From positions 248,001 through 312,000 of the forward strand of contig JNEN01001230.1 in assembly GCA_000697355.1 (NCBI GenBank): DNA of 64,000 bases, given 5' to 3'. How positions within the stretch are numbered: position 1 is the stretch's first letter; each line of letters opens with the position of its first letter. The translations under genes and the position numbers were made by a program. This stretch comes from Syncephalastrum monosporum B8922. Lineage: Eukaryota; Mucoromycota; Mucoromycetes; Mucorales; Syncephalastraceae. The notes under the pieces were generated by a model. The model ran no database searches. It saw only the letters and a list, made by a program, of their open reading frames with translations, and was not told the DNA's origin. This document shows, in pieces, positions 48,672 to 60,700 of the stretch.

Positions 48672-49790
48672 TTATTCCGTTTTAGGACGCCACACAAAGC
48701 TACCCAAGTAAGCGCCCCATGATCCCGACGACGACGTTCCTGGACCAGACGGCACAGCTGGGTTCGTCTCATCACCTGCACTTGGAAGGGCCGGGCCTGG
48801 CGATGCAGATGATGGTTTTCGAGTCAAAACCAACGACGCTAACGAATCATAACTATCCGAGCGGTCGATACCTGACGCTGCTACTGTTGTCGCTGTTGAC
48901 GAGGTATCACTCGTTTCTGATATGATATGATGAGTATCATTCAGAATCGTCTAGTCCACTTTACCTGGTGTCTGTTGCTGTTGTTGTTGTTGTTGTTGTT
49001 GTTGTTGCTGCTGCTGGAAACGTTCGGACAATTGAACGCCTCTGTTGACAAAGGACACCAGATAAGGATACCATCCGTTGTTGGCACTTGCAGCCCTTTC
49101 TTGTTCTGCTGCTGCTTGTGCTGCTGCTTGTGCGTCTTGTCGCTGTTGGTCAGACATGGCAGATGACTGGATCTTTTAAGGTGCATATGAGTCATGTGAT
49201 AGTGCCTTGTCGTACACCCGATGACTTGCCTTCCGAAGAGCATCCATAATTAGCGCACGCAGGGTATGAAGAAGCTGCCGGCCATAGACAGCTACGGTTT
49301 GCTTCGTACTCGTTTGGATTCGGTTGAGCGTCTTGTCAATCTGCTGCTCATGGGAGACCAGAAACGGCTCAAGCATATCAGCATAGACAACAACTGACCC
49401 CTTATCAGAGAAATACAAGTCAGCGGCCTCCTCAAATGACTGTGCTGTTTATATGTCGCAGCATAATACAAGGCATCATTTTCTACTTGCCTTGGTTTGA
49501 GGGAGAGTGATCCATAGCAGCAGTACGAGCTTCACCTCATAGTAGAATGGAATCCTAGAAGCGTTGCTTATCTTAGCTTTCGTTATAGACAACAAGAAAG
49601 GTGTATACCAGAAAAGAAAGAGATCAGCGAGGTACTCTCCCGAAAGGAATGCAGTGGCTACAATGAAGTGAATGAGGAATGGCAGGTACTGCTGGGTGTC
49701 TTTGGCACGCAAAGCCTTGAAGCAAGTGTATGCCGGATAGAGTTGGAGGGATATTATCTTGACAGCAAAATACAGTGCGGAAGTAATCAT
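48672..49790 (-). CDS. REEP/HVA22/Yop1-like ER membrane-shaping protein with poly-Q
   Basis: Five exons give 302 residues. Introns are 49608-49555 (GT), 49490-49440 (GC-AG), 49229-49173 (GC-AG) and 48964-48917 (GT). The TB2/DP1/HVA22 domain includes LYPAYTCFKALRAKD, two hairpin-forming hydrophobic segments, and IPFYYEVKLVLLLWITLPQTK. A long helical region follows with HEQQIDKTLNRI, then Gln/Ala-rich sequence, a run of 15 glutamines, a Ser/Thr-rich stretch and the end SWGAYLGSFVWRPKTE. Such proteins bend ER tubules. Intron 1 is 54 bp without a stop, so its retention would only add 18 residues. The gene is divergent from POLD4. Confidence 0.88.
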
Positions 49791-49884
49791 TCTGCACTGC
49801 AATTGTATTGATTGAAGAAATAAAAGGAAAAGACAGTGTGCCTCTTTTGCATGATGGTTGCGGAGTTCAGTCCCGCAACGTGTC

Positions 49885-49905
49885 CATTGGTTGAAACAAC
49901 CAATG
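49885..49905. promoter_or_regulatory. Inverted CCAAT pair in a bidirectional promoter
   Basis: CATTGGTTG, three bases, then CAACCAATG form a perfect palindrome between the divergent REEP-like (start 49790) and POLD4-like (start 49989) genes. Each arm contains a CCAAT box, the site of the HAP/NF-Y complex. The whole shared promoter is under 200 bp. Confidence 0.6.
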
Positions 49906-49988
49906 CTCCCAGACCTGCTCGGCAAAACCTGATGACACCACTTTTGTTTCTTGGCCTCTCTTCCACTTTTTCTTTCATTCTTTCCAAG

Positions 49989-50646
49989 ATGCCTCCCAAA
50001 ACTCGAAAGAAGCAGCAATACACCTTACCAAAACCCTTTAACCCTCCCCGCCGCTCTCGCGACGATGATCACGAAGTGCCTACCAAAAAACAGAAGACCT
50101 CGCATACCGAAGTACCCGCTGCACTCGACCAAGTCGATGACCACTCGCAGGAGTCTGCGATGGAGATAAACAACGACGACGATCTCCTGGGTGCACCTAC
50201 CCGCGAAGAGCCGCAAATCATTCACAGGGATGTCGATGCTAACCGGCATACCAGAGTGCCTCGCACAAAAAAGCCAAAAACCATCGAAAGTGAGCGAAAC
50301 TTTAAATAGATAATGTATTTCCAAATGGCAGGCAGTTTGGCTAACAAACACACGTTAACAATAGTCCATCGCTCTCATTTGGATGCAACCGAAAAGATGC
50401 TCCGCCAATTTGATCTAAATTACGCCTATGGTCCATGCGTCAACATTTCGCGGCTTGAACGTTGGAGTACGTCAAAAGAACTTACTTTTACCATTTCAGT
50501 CGTCATATCCCTTTTTCACTGATGATGTGATGCGTGTAGATCGAGCGGAAACATTGGGTCTGAAACCTCCGAAGGAAGTCAAATTAGCCATTGAAAAGAA
50601 CCCTGACAGACGAAATCACAATCTCTTTGAAGGCGAAGTTATTTAA
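49989..50646 (+). CDS. DNA polymerase delta small subunit POLD4/Cdm1-like
   Basis: Three exons (introns 50290-50364 and 50467-50539) give 169 residues. The first half is basic and disordered, beginning MPPKTRKKQQYTLPKPF, which could hold a PIP-like or nuclear signal. The second half has the family block MLRQFDLNYAYGPCVNISRLERW followed by RAETLGLKPPKEV, matching human POLD4 (LRQFDL..YGPC..ITRL.RW.RA...GL.PP.EV). POLD4 stabilises polymerase delta and promotes its binding to PCNA. Saccharomyces lacks this subunit; fission yeast has it as Cdm1. Confidence 0.93.
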
Positions 50647-50880
50647 GCTCTTTTTGACCTTCTGCACGTCCCACGTTCATATTAGCGTACACCGTCGATA
50701 CGTACCTTCTTCGACGCAAGCGAATTTGAATTTATATCACTGTGATAAAAAAGCGTAGATTTCGAGCGAAAATTGCTGATGTTGAGTTGAGCTCACGTTT
50801 GTGTCATTGTCCATTGGCGGCATCCGAAAATGGATGATGTAGTGAATTACATGCAAATCCGAGACCGCGCCTTTCAAAGG

Positions 50881-50887
50881 TATAAAA
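50881..50887 (+). promoter_or_regulatory. TATA box (TATAAAA) of the small hydrophilic protein gene
   Basis: TATAAAA lies 75 bp upstream of the ATG at 50956, a usual distance for a strong TATA-driven fungal gene. Confidence 0.55.
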
Positions 50888-50955
50888 GGACGCATTCGAA
50901 TAATCTTTCTCTTTTTCATATCACTCTTATCAAGCACATCAATTGTTATAACATT

Positions 50956-51279
50956 ATGGGATCTGGAAACGTTCACCACCACTCTGGCCAGCACAGCCAC
51001 AACGCCAAGGGCCGCGCTCACGAGAGCGGCAGCACCGTCGCCCACGCTGAGGCTGCTATGACCGCCGGCAAACCTTACGAGGCCCCCAATGAAGGTCACA
51101 ACCAGATGTTTGACAACTTTGAGGACCTGCAGCAGCACCGCCGCCAGGAGTATGGCACCCATGCGAACAAACCGTCACGCGGCGCTGAGATCGACCAGGA
51201 GTTGGCCGAAGAAGACCAAGAGATTGTTGACAAGAAGAACCAGCACCAGCCCGAGCGCGTCCCTGGTACCAAGAAATAG
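50956..51279 (+). CDS. Small hydrophilic, disordered protein (hydrophilin-like), unknown function
   Basis: A single exon gives 107 residues with no hydrophobic core. It begins MGSGNVHHHSGQHSHNAKGRA, rich in His and Gly, and goes on with many charged residues (EIDQELAEEDQE) to a basic end PERVPGTKK. Composition resembles hydrophilins or LEA-like stress proteins, often strongly expressed in spores or under drought. I do not recognise a named family. The good TATA box and ordinary codon use support a real, inducible gene. Confidence 0.7.
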   Translation: MGSGNVHHHSGQHSHNAKGRAHESGSTVAHAEAAMTAGKPYEAPNEGHNQMFDNFEDLQQHRRQEYGTHANKPSRGAEIDQELAEEDQEIVDKKNQHQPERVPGTKK

Positions 51280-53350
51280 TTGTCTACATATATCTTTTAT
51301 GCATTTTGTATATAAACATTACCACTTGAGTACATAAGTGAGCTTTACTTTTGTACTTTCGTGTTCAGTATGATTCCTAAAGTTGCTTGTGTGTTGTCTT
51401 GAACTCAGAAAACAAACCCGAGTAGAAGACATATTAGTTCCAAAAAGCCGGTTATTTGTTTCATTATTCTTCATATGACATACGTCAATCCCATGCAATA
51501 ATGACAGATCAAGTGGAGAGAAATTGATGTATCTCTCAATCAATAGAGGAACAAAGCGGGTCGTATTTAAGCATTTAATCATCAAGTTTTGCATTTGCGC
51601 CGAGTTATCGACAGGGACATCACCACCATTTAACCCTAGCATTGTTTATGTATAGTGTCAGGACTTGATTATGTTACGCGCCCAAGGTATCTGACTAGCA
51701 CAGAGCTGCTAGATAGCAATAGCATCAAGAGTTCTGAAGACCTTCATGACGATTGAGCGTGATTTAGGTGAGGTGGAATATGATTTCCAAATAGCCCGTC
51801 AATCCATCTTCTTTTCGTACCTTCTCGTATCTACGGAAGAATAAACGAGACGACATCGATGCTGCGCTTCAAAATCATCTTTTGCTTGCGATACTATAAT
51901 GCAACAGAGGAGCTTAGATATTGCTGCGTACCTTCTACATTATCCATGTAAAAGTCCATAAGAAACTCCATCACCTTTTTGCAATTTTCCTTTCGTATTG
52001 GTTACAAGTCAGAATCTTGTGTATCTTTCTAGGTCTTCTGATGAACAGAGTGCCGTTCTTCATATTTATATGTGAAAGCGTATACATGCAAATAGTTATG
52101 TTGCTGGAGTAGTTCAGAATACATATGAAATGTGAATGATGATGTAGCATATCATACCACCGATACATGATGGAAAGGAAGTAGCGCATTTGTTTACTGT
52201 GCGTTCCTAAAGCAACTTGGATGTGTGCATTTGGTAGTCTTCCAAAGTTGACGCATAATAATGTGCGGCAGGGAGGTTCGTCATGGCCTGGGCGAACAGA
52301 TTCGGGATGTGAACGCAGTAGTAAATAGAGGCCAGGCAGGTATGGAATCAGCCAAATAGGTATGTAAAATGACAAGACACGCACATGATGTTTGACGATG
52401 AAGGATGTAAGGGTAAGTGTATGCATATGTCGACGTGGGATTGTGTGTGGGTTAATTATGCGACAATGAGTGTGATCCATTTCCACAAAATTACACAGTT
52501 TGACTCTATAAGGTCTTCTGTACTACTGTAATTGCTGTTTACGCATGACAGATCAGTAAGCAACAGATAGCGTTTGTATGTACACACTGATTCAAGGAGA
52601 TCACTTTTTAAGGCGTTATACGCGATCTTATGGTATGGCCGCTTGTCAGATACAGCCCCCCCCCCCGATTGAAGTCCCATGAGTTTCTGATGTGTACTTC
52701 ACTTCCATGGCTGTCGACAATAAAATACTAATTTTTTTCAAGAGAATAGCACTTTGCTGGCATGTAAAGATGTCATCACCTCAATTCCTTGTATGGTTTT
52801 TCGATAGCATGTATTTTTGCGTGTAAAAACTGGATTGCATATTACTCAGAGAGTTTTTCGACAATTGCTCCGCGAGGGGCGGTATTTGCGAGCACCGCCT
52901 GAATGGAAAAACACGGCGCGGAACATCCGATCCCCGCAAATTTCAAAGTGAAACTGCGAAAGAGAAAAAAAAAAAAAAAATTCAGTCTCAAGCGTTTGGA
53001 CCTTAAGACGTATAATCTATCAGAACTCAGCCGATTTCAGAGGTACGGAGCTTAGGTCACTGCAACAAGGGTGGATATGTCACTGTCTGCTGTATTACTA
53101 TCGAGTTGAGCAGGCTCAAACAGGAGGATTCAACAGCTTTTGAATTTGATCTCAGTGGTGCGAACTATATTCGCAGTTTTATCGCCGGCATGCTGGCAGC
53201 CAAGTAGTATGGAAAAGTGGAATGTGGTCATATCATTGGTCCAAGATTTGTCAGAAACTTTTTTGACTTCTTGCTCGATTATGAATGAAAAAAGATAAAA
53301 TCACACGGTTTTCAGGGTTTACTACTTCTTCACCCTCCTTTCGTTACAGA
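51280..53350. other. Long intergenic region, no clear gene
   Basis: About 2 kb. Two minus-strand open frames (51319-51642 and 51971-52486) have no motif and no splice partners that I can see. A run of about ten C lies at 52660-52669 and a run of about 17 A at 52964-52980. The end should contain the promoter of the agmatinase-like gene. It may hold unannotated RNA genes that I cannot recognise. Confidence 0.45.
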
Positions 53351-54617
53351 ATGCGATCCATGATTTTTAGCAGCATTGCCATACTCGGTGCCATGGCCTG
53401 TGCCTCAGCTCACGAGGGTCATAGCCATCAAGAATACGGCCAAATCCCTGTCTCCGGCCCCTCGGAAATTCCTGCCATCACATTTGACCGTCCTGTTCTC
53501 TCCAAGGATAGCTATGTGCCTTCCTTTGCAGGCATCTCCACCTTTGCTCACCTTCCCTATCTCCAATGCTGGGACGAGGGTACTGTCGAGGACTATGACA
53601 TTGCTGTCATTGGTGCTCCTTATGATATTGGTGTTACTTTCCGCACGGGTGCTCGTTTCGGTCCTTCCGCTATTCGCGAGGGCTCTAAGCGTACCAAGGT
53701 AAGAAGAGGAAGACAGTGCGGTCAAATGGGATACTGACAGAGGAGTGCAGGGCTATAACAACGAGGTGGGTATCCATCCCTTCAAGTCGTGGGCCAAAAT
53801 GGTGGACTGCGGTGATATTCCTTTTGAGCCCTTCTCGGCCGAGCACGCCATGGCCCAGATCGAGGATCACGCCAAGTACATTCTGCAGCGTCCTCCTTCT
53901 GCTGACGGCAGCAAATCCGTCATTCCGCGCCTGGTGACCCTGGGTGGCGATCACACCATTCTCCTTCCCATTCTGCGGTCCCTGAAGTCGGCCTATGGCA
54001 AACCCATCACGGTTATCCACTTTGACTCTCATTTGGACACTTGGTAAGCTATTTGACTTGATGACGGAGAGAGACAATACTGACTGGCATGTATAAAAAG
54101 GTCGCCCGAGGTCTACGGTATCAAGAACAAGCAGTCCATTTATAACCATGGCAACCCCATGTACCATGCTTCCAAGGAAGGCTTGGTGACCAACGGTACA
54201 TCTATGCATGTGGGTATTCGCTCGAGCTTGTATGACGCCGAGGATATCGCCCGCGACGAAGCCCTCGGTTTCCAAATCATCAAGGCCAATGACATCTTCA
54301 AGCTGGGTGTGGATGGTATCGTTGAGCGTATCCAAGAAATTCTGGGACCCAAGGATGATGACAATCTGGTGTACTTGTCTATCGATATCGACGTGATCGA
54401 TCCTAGCATGGCTCCTGCTACCGGCACGCCCGAGACCGGTGGCTTCTTGACCCGTGAGATGCGTTATATCCTCCGCAGCTTGGAGGGGTACAATTTGGTC
54501 GGCATGGACGTTGTTGAGGTCGCACCTGCGTACGACACTCAGGCTCAGCTGACCTCGTTCCTTGCTGCGGATCTCATTTATGAGATTCTCTCCATGATTG
54601 TCAAGCGTGGCCAGTAG
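53351..54617 (+). CDS. Secreted agmatinase/ureohydrolase-family enzyme
   Basis: Three exons (introns 53699-53750 and 54044-54100) give 385 residues. A signal peptide (FSSIAILGAMACASA) is followed by a His-rich stretch HEGHSHQEYGQ. The ureohydrolase fold shows all manganese-binding motifs: GGDHTI, HFDSHLDTW and SIDIDVIDPSMAP, and GTGARFGP-like RTGARFGPSAIRE near the start. The pattern TPETGGFLTREM is closer to agmatinase than arginase. It would cut agmatine or a guanidino compound into urea and an amine. Fungal agmatinase-like proteins with signal peptides are known, but the natural substrate outside the cell or in the vacuole is uncertain. Confidence 0.9.
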
Positions 54618-54865
54618 GAAGGGCATAGATATTTTTGTGCATTGTATCTGTATAGTAGTAGTTCATATTTCCTGTAGACAGACAGAAGGGGCTGTGGAGC
54701 AGGCGACACAATCCTCCAGTTCTCCGTTGCTATTGTTATTCGATATAGCATCTGTAAAAATAAATGATTAGACCAATAATGTGGAGATGTGTATTGCTTG
54801 TAGTTGAAATAATTAGCATAGCAATGAAGATTTTTGTTTTATTATGTGCAAGTGAAAGAAGCAGC

Positions 54866-55892
54866 TTATTTACTCTTGCTATCCTTAACGGAGGAGTTGA
54901 CGTTAAGAAGAAGGGTGTCCGAGTCGAGCATGACGCGGTTGCCAGACCGGGAGATGATGGTGGCGATCTCACGGGCAGCCTCGATGCGCTTGAGCTCGAG
55001 GAAGCCGGGCTTGTTCTTAATAGCCTCACCAATGAGCTCAGCCGACTTGGCCTCACCCTCAGCGCGGACGATGATGGACTGCTTCTCCTGGCGCGCCTTG
55101 TCGACGACGAAAGCAGCACGCTGAGCCTCCTGCTGAGCAATCTGTTTGGCCTCAACCGCAGTCTCGAAGACGGGCGAGAAACCGACGTGGGTGATCGAAA
55201 CGTCATCGAGGATAATGTTGAAGCGAAGCGCACGACGGACAAGGTTCTCGCGGACCAGACGCGAGACGCGCTCACGCTGGGTGATGAGCTGCGAGGCGGT
55301 GAATTGGGCAACAACGGACTTGAGAACTTCATTCACAATGGAGGGCAGAATACGCTCGTCGTAATCTTGGCCCAGGGTGCGGTACACGGTCGCAAGCTGA
55401 TCCACACGGGGCTTGGACAGCACACGGCAGGTAATGTTGACCATTTGAAGATCTACTCAAGTGTAAGTCTTCTTGCAACATACTGCAGAAGGAATTATCA
55501 TGTTGTTATTTATTACTCACCCTTGGTGCCGGTCAGGGAAGCAACGTTGCGCGGCTTGGCACGGACATCGTAGATAATGGGGGTCTCAAACCAGGGGACA
55601 ACAAAGTGAGTACCTTCGTTGTAGACCGTGTTCTGGACACCAAAAAGACGGGTGTACTTGATAGCACGGTGACCACCGTCAACTGGAAGAAAAGATTCAT
55701 GAGTGGGGATGTGTCAAAATGACAACAATGACAACATTAGGATAGTTTACCGTTGAAGAGGGCCGAGTTGACACCGTAGCCGAGACCACCGAGAACAGCA
55801 ATGGCACCAACGGCCGAGCCGAGGCCCTTGCCAGAGCCCTTGGGGAACATGCCACCTAATTTCTGGGCCGCTTGTTTCGCTTGCTGTGCCAT
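54866..55892 (-). CDS. PHB2: Prohibitin-2
   Basis: Three exons (introns 55750-55683 and 55520-55453) give 296 residues. The N-terminal hydrophobic anchor (GLGS AVGAIAVLGGLGYGV) is followed by the PHB/SPFH domain: GGHRAIKYTRLFGVQ, EGTHFVVPWFETPIIYDVRAKPRNV, RVLSKPRVDQLATVYRTLG, then a long coiled coil with AQRAAFVVDKARQEKQ. It forms rings with prohibitin-1 in the inner mitochondrial membrane and holds or regulates respiratory-chain proteins and the m-AAA protease. The end DSKSK and length are normal for PHB2. Confidence 0.97.
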
Positions 55893-56675
55893 GGAGAATG
55901 CGTGAGTGGGGAAGCTGCCCTTGTGGAAAACAAAAATTTGACTTATTGCCGCTCCTCTGACAGCTGGAGTGACTGTTGTCTGCCCAAATTCAACTCTTTC
56001 GCTTTAGCCCACCAATAAAATATCCCCCGCGCTCTTTCTTCTCATTTTGTTTGTAACTTTTTATCTACGCTTCTTGGGGGCCAGGTCTTCGTCAATTACT
56101 TTGCACTCATTGTATGTGCCTACAACTTGCAAGAAACTCATATTGGAGGATACTACTACAAAGCAACAATCTATGTTATGCTACAATGTTACTGACAAAA
56201 TAGTATCATGGAAACTTTCTGGCGTATGGAACTGATATAAACCTTCTTTCTGTGTGATATGTACCAGTCTCGAGATGGACTCATATGAATGGCTACTGCT
56301 ACATATGAACGACCGCTGTGTTTACTATCTAGTAAGCTTTCTGATGACATAGTGCGCTGGAGCATCTGTGTGACACTGGTTTTATCGAGAAATCGCTGAT
56401 CATGTGGCGTCCTGCTTACCAGTCACTTTTACCAAAGGCACCGTTATATTGCTATGAGCATAAAGCAAAAGACGGCAAAGGATGGAATACACGCTTTTTA
56501 ATGGGATTCTTGAGATATTTCTGCAATGGAGCATGGGTGGGTGATGATGAAGCATGATACTTCAAAGGCATGACTGAATTTGATTGGTAGATGGGGCATT
56601 ATATTTCGTCATGTCAACGTTGGCCAGCTCCTACAGCTCAGACGCGTTTCACTTTTTACTGCTTCTTATACCGCC
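55893..56675. other. Divergent intergenic region between PHB2 and DJ-1 genes
   Basis: About 780 bp with no gene. CCAAT-like CCACCAATAAAATA lies near 56010 on the PHB2 side. The frame upstream of the DJ-1 start is open but has no ATG. Confidence 0.45.
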
Positions 56676-57433
56676 ATGACCAAGAAAGCTTTGATTTTGC
56701 TAGCGGATGGTGCCGAGGAAATGGAGTTCACCATTGCCGGTAAGAGTCATAACACTATTCACCAGCAGCTCCCTGAGACATTGCGTTTATATGGCAGTGG
56801 ACGTGCTTCGACGTGCTCAAGTGGAAGTCGTTGTTGCGGGCGTGGGGCTCAAAGAACCTACCGTGGCTCATTGCAGCCGAGGAGTCAAGATTGTCCCTGA
56901 CGTTGAGTTTGCCCATCAAAATATGAGCTGGAAATCTGTGAGTTGCCAGCTGGCCCAGAGAACGTGTCTCAAGTAACTGTCTGTCTTCTAGAGTGACTTT
57001 GATGCTGTCGTTATCCCTGGTGGTATGGGCGGTGCCACGACACTCAAGGACAATAAGGATGTGCAGAAACTTGTATCACTCTTCTATGAGCAGCGTAAGA
57101 TCGTTGCTTTTATCTGTGCCGGTACATTGGTGGCCAAGACGTCGGGTATTCCAAGAGGCCACAAGGTGACTTCCTATCCCTCGGTGAAAGACCAATTGAC
57201 AGATAGTACGTTGAATCGCAACCTTTCGTGTGGCACTTTGGCTAATCTACCGACTTGCTGATCACTTAGCGTATGAATACTCGGAGGATCGCGTTGTCGT
57301 GGACCAGAATGTGATTACCAGTCGTGCTCCGGGTACTGCCTTCTTATTCGCTCTCACGCTTGTCGAACAGCTTGTTGGAAAAGATGTGGCAGACAAGCTG
57401 AAGGGCGAAATGATGACTGCTTCGACGCTTTAA
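56676..57433 (+). CDS. DJ-1/PARK7-like protein
   Basis: Four exons (introns 56739-56796, 56938-56991 and 57206-57269) give 193 residues, the length of human DJ-1. It begins [18 protein letters not shown], with the conserved Glu in GAEEME. The nucleophilic cysteine is in AFICAGT, at the elbow after a beta strand. [12 protein letters not shown] and [26 protein letters not shown] are also diagnostic. The family protects cells from oxidative and glyoxal stress; whether it acts as glyoxalase or deglycase is debated. Confidence 0.95.
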
Positions 57434-57755
57434 ATATCATTAGCGCTATGTTATATATTTCAAAACAAAGAGAACAAGTGGCTCACCTTTTTCCCGTGAC
57501 ACATGTGCCGATGTCTTCAGCTTCGAAGATTGATACTAGGTGTGCGTGTACGTTCATAGTGCTAACTTCATTTCTAAACATTCAATGGCCACCCATCATC
57601 ATATTAGACTTCATTCACCAGCCTCAAAGAACATGAATAAAGGCACAGAGGATGATCGTGGTCATGACAAGGATATTTTCAATTTCGAGGCATAAGTTAT
57701 GTACATCGTCATTTCAGAGAAGTTTCTTTTATCAACGCAAATCCAGCCTTTCATA
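57434..57755. other. Convergent intergenic region, nothing seen
   Basis: About 320 bp between the 3' ends of the DJ-1 gene and the large unknown gene. No feature recognised. Confidence 0.5.
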
Positions 57756-60700
57756 TTACACGACGAGAGCATATGTCATGCGCAAAACGTCGTCCTTGCA
57801 GAGACTAGGAGAGAAGTCAAAAATGGATGAGGCGGTCCACGCAGCCATGTCCGCGCACCGTAAGCGCACTTCTTCATGCCGCGTCACGAGGTATAAGTAA
57901 AGGGAGAGCTTCAGGCGACTGTTTCTGGCAAAGAGGTAAATGCCAAAGGCATCAGCCATGGGTTCCGACTGTTCAATCACGTAGGCCAGAATAAAGCCTA
58001 GTTCTTCATCCGTGAACGCCGCGTGGTGAGCCGTATCGTTTAATACCTCATTGTTGGTATTAGGTCCCTGGAAAACCGCGTCTAGAAACGCGTACATCTG
58101 CTCCTTATTCCGTGAAGGCCCATAATAGGTCTGCAAATAGGAAAATCTTATTTCAGTATTCGTGTTCGCATGCAGTTTACGCGCTTGTTTACTTACCTTG
58201 CTGGCAGATCTATCTTCAAGGTAAAGTATGGAGGTCGGGTATGCAATAGGTGTGTCGCTTTGATTACGTTCTTTTTCGATCGCCTCTTGAAGCACTGTGT
58301 GGTAGTCCGGATAAAATTTAGATGGCAGGCCGTTAGCATGAATATCATGGTCGCGTGTCCATTCAGGAGCGCTAAACGCAATCTCCTCGCGATCCTGACT
58401 ATCAGCTTGGCTTGCATCGTTTTTCAATGGGATTTCTTCCTTGGATTGGCCTGGGTCATTGTCCCTTATCTCCGGTTCCATTGGGGTGAGAGGCTCTTCA
58501 AAGCGACCTTCTTCGTACGTGGGGCGCTCTGGAGATGGTGAAGGCGACTTCCCATCAAACGTGAGCGCCGAATCTGACATCAAGGTTGCTTGAGGAAGTT
58601 CTTCTGTTTCAGATGGAGAGGGACCATCGTTCTGGGCTGGCTCGCATGGGGACGGCGACTTTGGAATGGTATCTTCTTCCACCTTGTCAGCATTATGTGC
58701 CAAGGGAGTATGCGTGGTCACTCGTCCAACTTGATGCTGTTGTCCATCATCGACAAGCTCTGGGATCTCGAATGGATTCTTGCTTATGGTTTGGCCTTCA
58801 AAGGTATTTACTTCTACAGATGCGGCAAGTGCGGGGGAGTGCAGCTCTGTGCCTTCATCCGCAACAGATGTAGCGGCCCCTTCTGTGAGACTCTCCTTCT
58901 CTTTGTGATCGTCGTCGATAGGCGTATCTTCAAAATCTTGGAGAGCATCGCAATAGCTAGCCTCAGTTTCATCGTCGTTCAGCGCATCGGGTGTCTGATA
59001 TCCGTCATCACTCGAAGAGTACTCCTCCGGGTCGCTGGCAGCAGCGGTGGTGTCAGCCTTGCCGGCATCTTCCTGCAGAAGGCTTTCATAGCTTGTAAAG
59101 ACAGTCTCTCTACTGGTATTGTGCTCCACGTCCGGAGTGTGATCTTCCGAAATGTCCATGTCGAATGATCCAGGGTCCTCGAACGCATTGGCGGGTATAT
59201 CGTTCAGATCAGTAATCAGCCCCATGTCGTCTGCTTGTGTGAATTCGTAGATAGTTGTTGGGTCGCCTTCTACGTGTATAAAGTCATCATAGTGGATCTC
59301 GGCAATTTGCTCGCCGGAGCTACCCGAGTCTATCCCATTGTTTTGTGGCGGATCCGCTTCTTGAGGAGGGGATGTTGCTGCCTCTTCTGCGGATTTACGG
59401 CGCTTGACAGATCCAGGGCCCGAAAATGGGTCATCTTCGGCAGGCTTCCGCTTGTCAGCCGAGCGCGGAGAGGAGAGGATGTCGCGTTTGTTTCCATGCG
59501 GGAGGGTGGTTAAGGGGATCCTTGAAAGACTGGATGCACGTGTGCTTGGTGGTGAATGGTTCAAATGGCCTGTCTCGGTGGTATCAACGTGATCACCCGT
59601 ATTTTGGGTGTTCGATTCATCGAGTATATCGTACACCGGAACAGGTATCGAAATTTGAGCACGTGTGTATTCAATGACATCGCGGTTGTTCAAGACCGAA
59701 TTTTGTTGCATGCCCAGCTCCTCGATCTGGTACGCCGAAGTCTCGAGCGATGCTGCTGGCAGCTCTTGAGACATGCTTTCAGTTGCTTCCGTTGCCAAGT
59801 TCGGAATGATGTTCGTCTCAGCAGGTTCCTCTGGAGCAGCAGGAGGTGACTCCGCAGTGCAACCGGTAGACGCAGACGGAAATGTTGACTCGGCTACCGG
59901 TTCTAGTGCGTGTTCTTCTGCCACGGGGCTCCCAATCGGCTGTGCTTGCTGAGGTCCTTCTCCAGCGTTCTGTTCTGCTTCTGAAATACTATCTACATCT
60001 GACATGGACCGATCCAGAACAGACTGGTCCGGGTAGGGAATGTCTGGTGGACCATCTTCCGTAAGCTCCGACCAAGGTTCGACGGAGTTGCTGCGGTCGG
60101 ACATGGCGTCCAGGTCAGAGCCTTTTCTGCGGAGAGGAAAGGAATGTGCATCGGGTTGCGTGCTCGAATCGTATCCAGATTCGCTTTCGCTTTCGTTATC
60201 TTGAAAGTGATCTCGTTGAGGTGATATGGATGACTGACGGGCCGACTCGTTATCCGTGGATGGGGACGACAGCATTTGGTCCAGATCTTCGGGACGGATG
60301 GCATCCGGGAATTCTCCTGCAGCGTGCTCTGTGTCAGAGTCTATTTCAGACTCAATATCAGATTCAAAAAGCGTGTCGGGCGGAATGAGGGATTCTGTGT
60401 CAACACCAACAAAACCCTAAGCAGGTAGGATGAGTTGCCTATCGAAGTCGCGCAAGCCAAAGTAAGACAGAAAAAAAAAAACGCTACCTCTCTGTCAAAC
60501 TGCTGTGAATCCAAGATCTCAAAACCGGTGTCTTCCTCAGCAGAAGGGTACAAGTCCAGGACATTAGAGGTAGACGTAAGTCGAGACGAGATATCATGTG
60601 TAGCTTGGTATGTGACCACTTGATGATCGATCGACCACGTTGAAAGCTCAAAGAATTTTGCCTCGGCTTGGTCTTTGGTCGTCCCGGTGAAAACGGCCAC

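Noticed and set aside
51319..51642. 107-codon minus-strand frame with gene-like composition
   Set aside because: The residues look more protein-like than most shadows, but there is no family match, no partner exon and no clear promoter. It could be a gene remnant; evidence is too weak to annotate.
51971..52486. 171-codon open frame on the minus strand
   Set aside because: No known motif and low-complexity His/Ile/Leu-rich composition; no splice sites linking it to other exons. Probably a chance frame.
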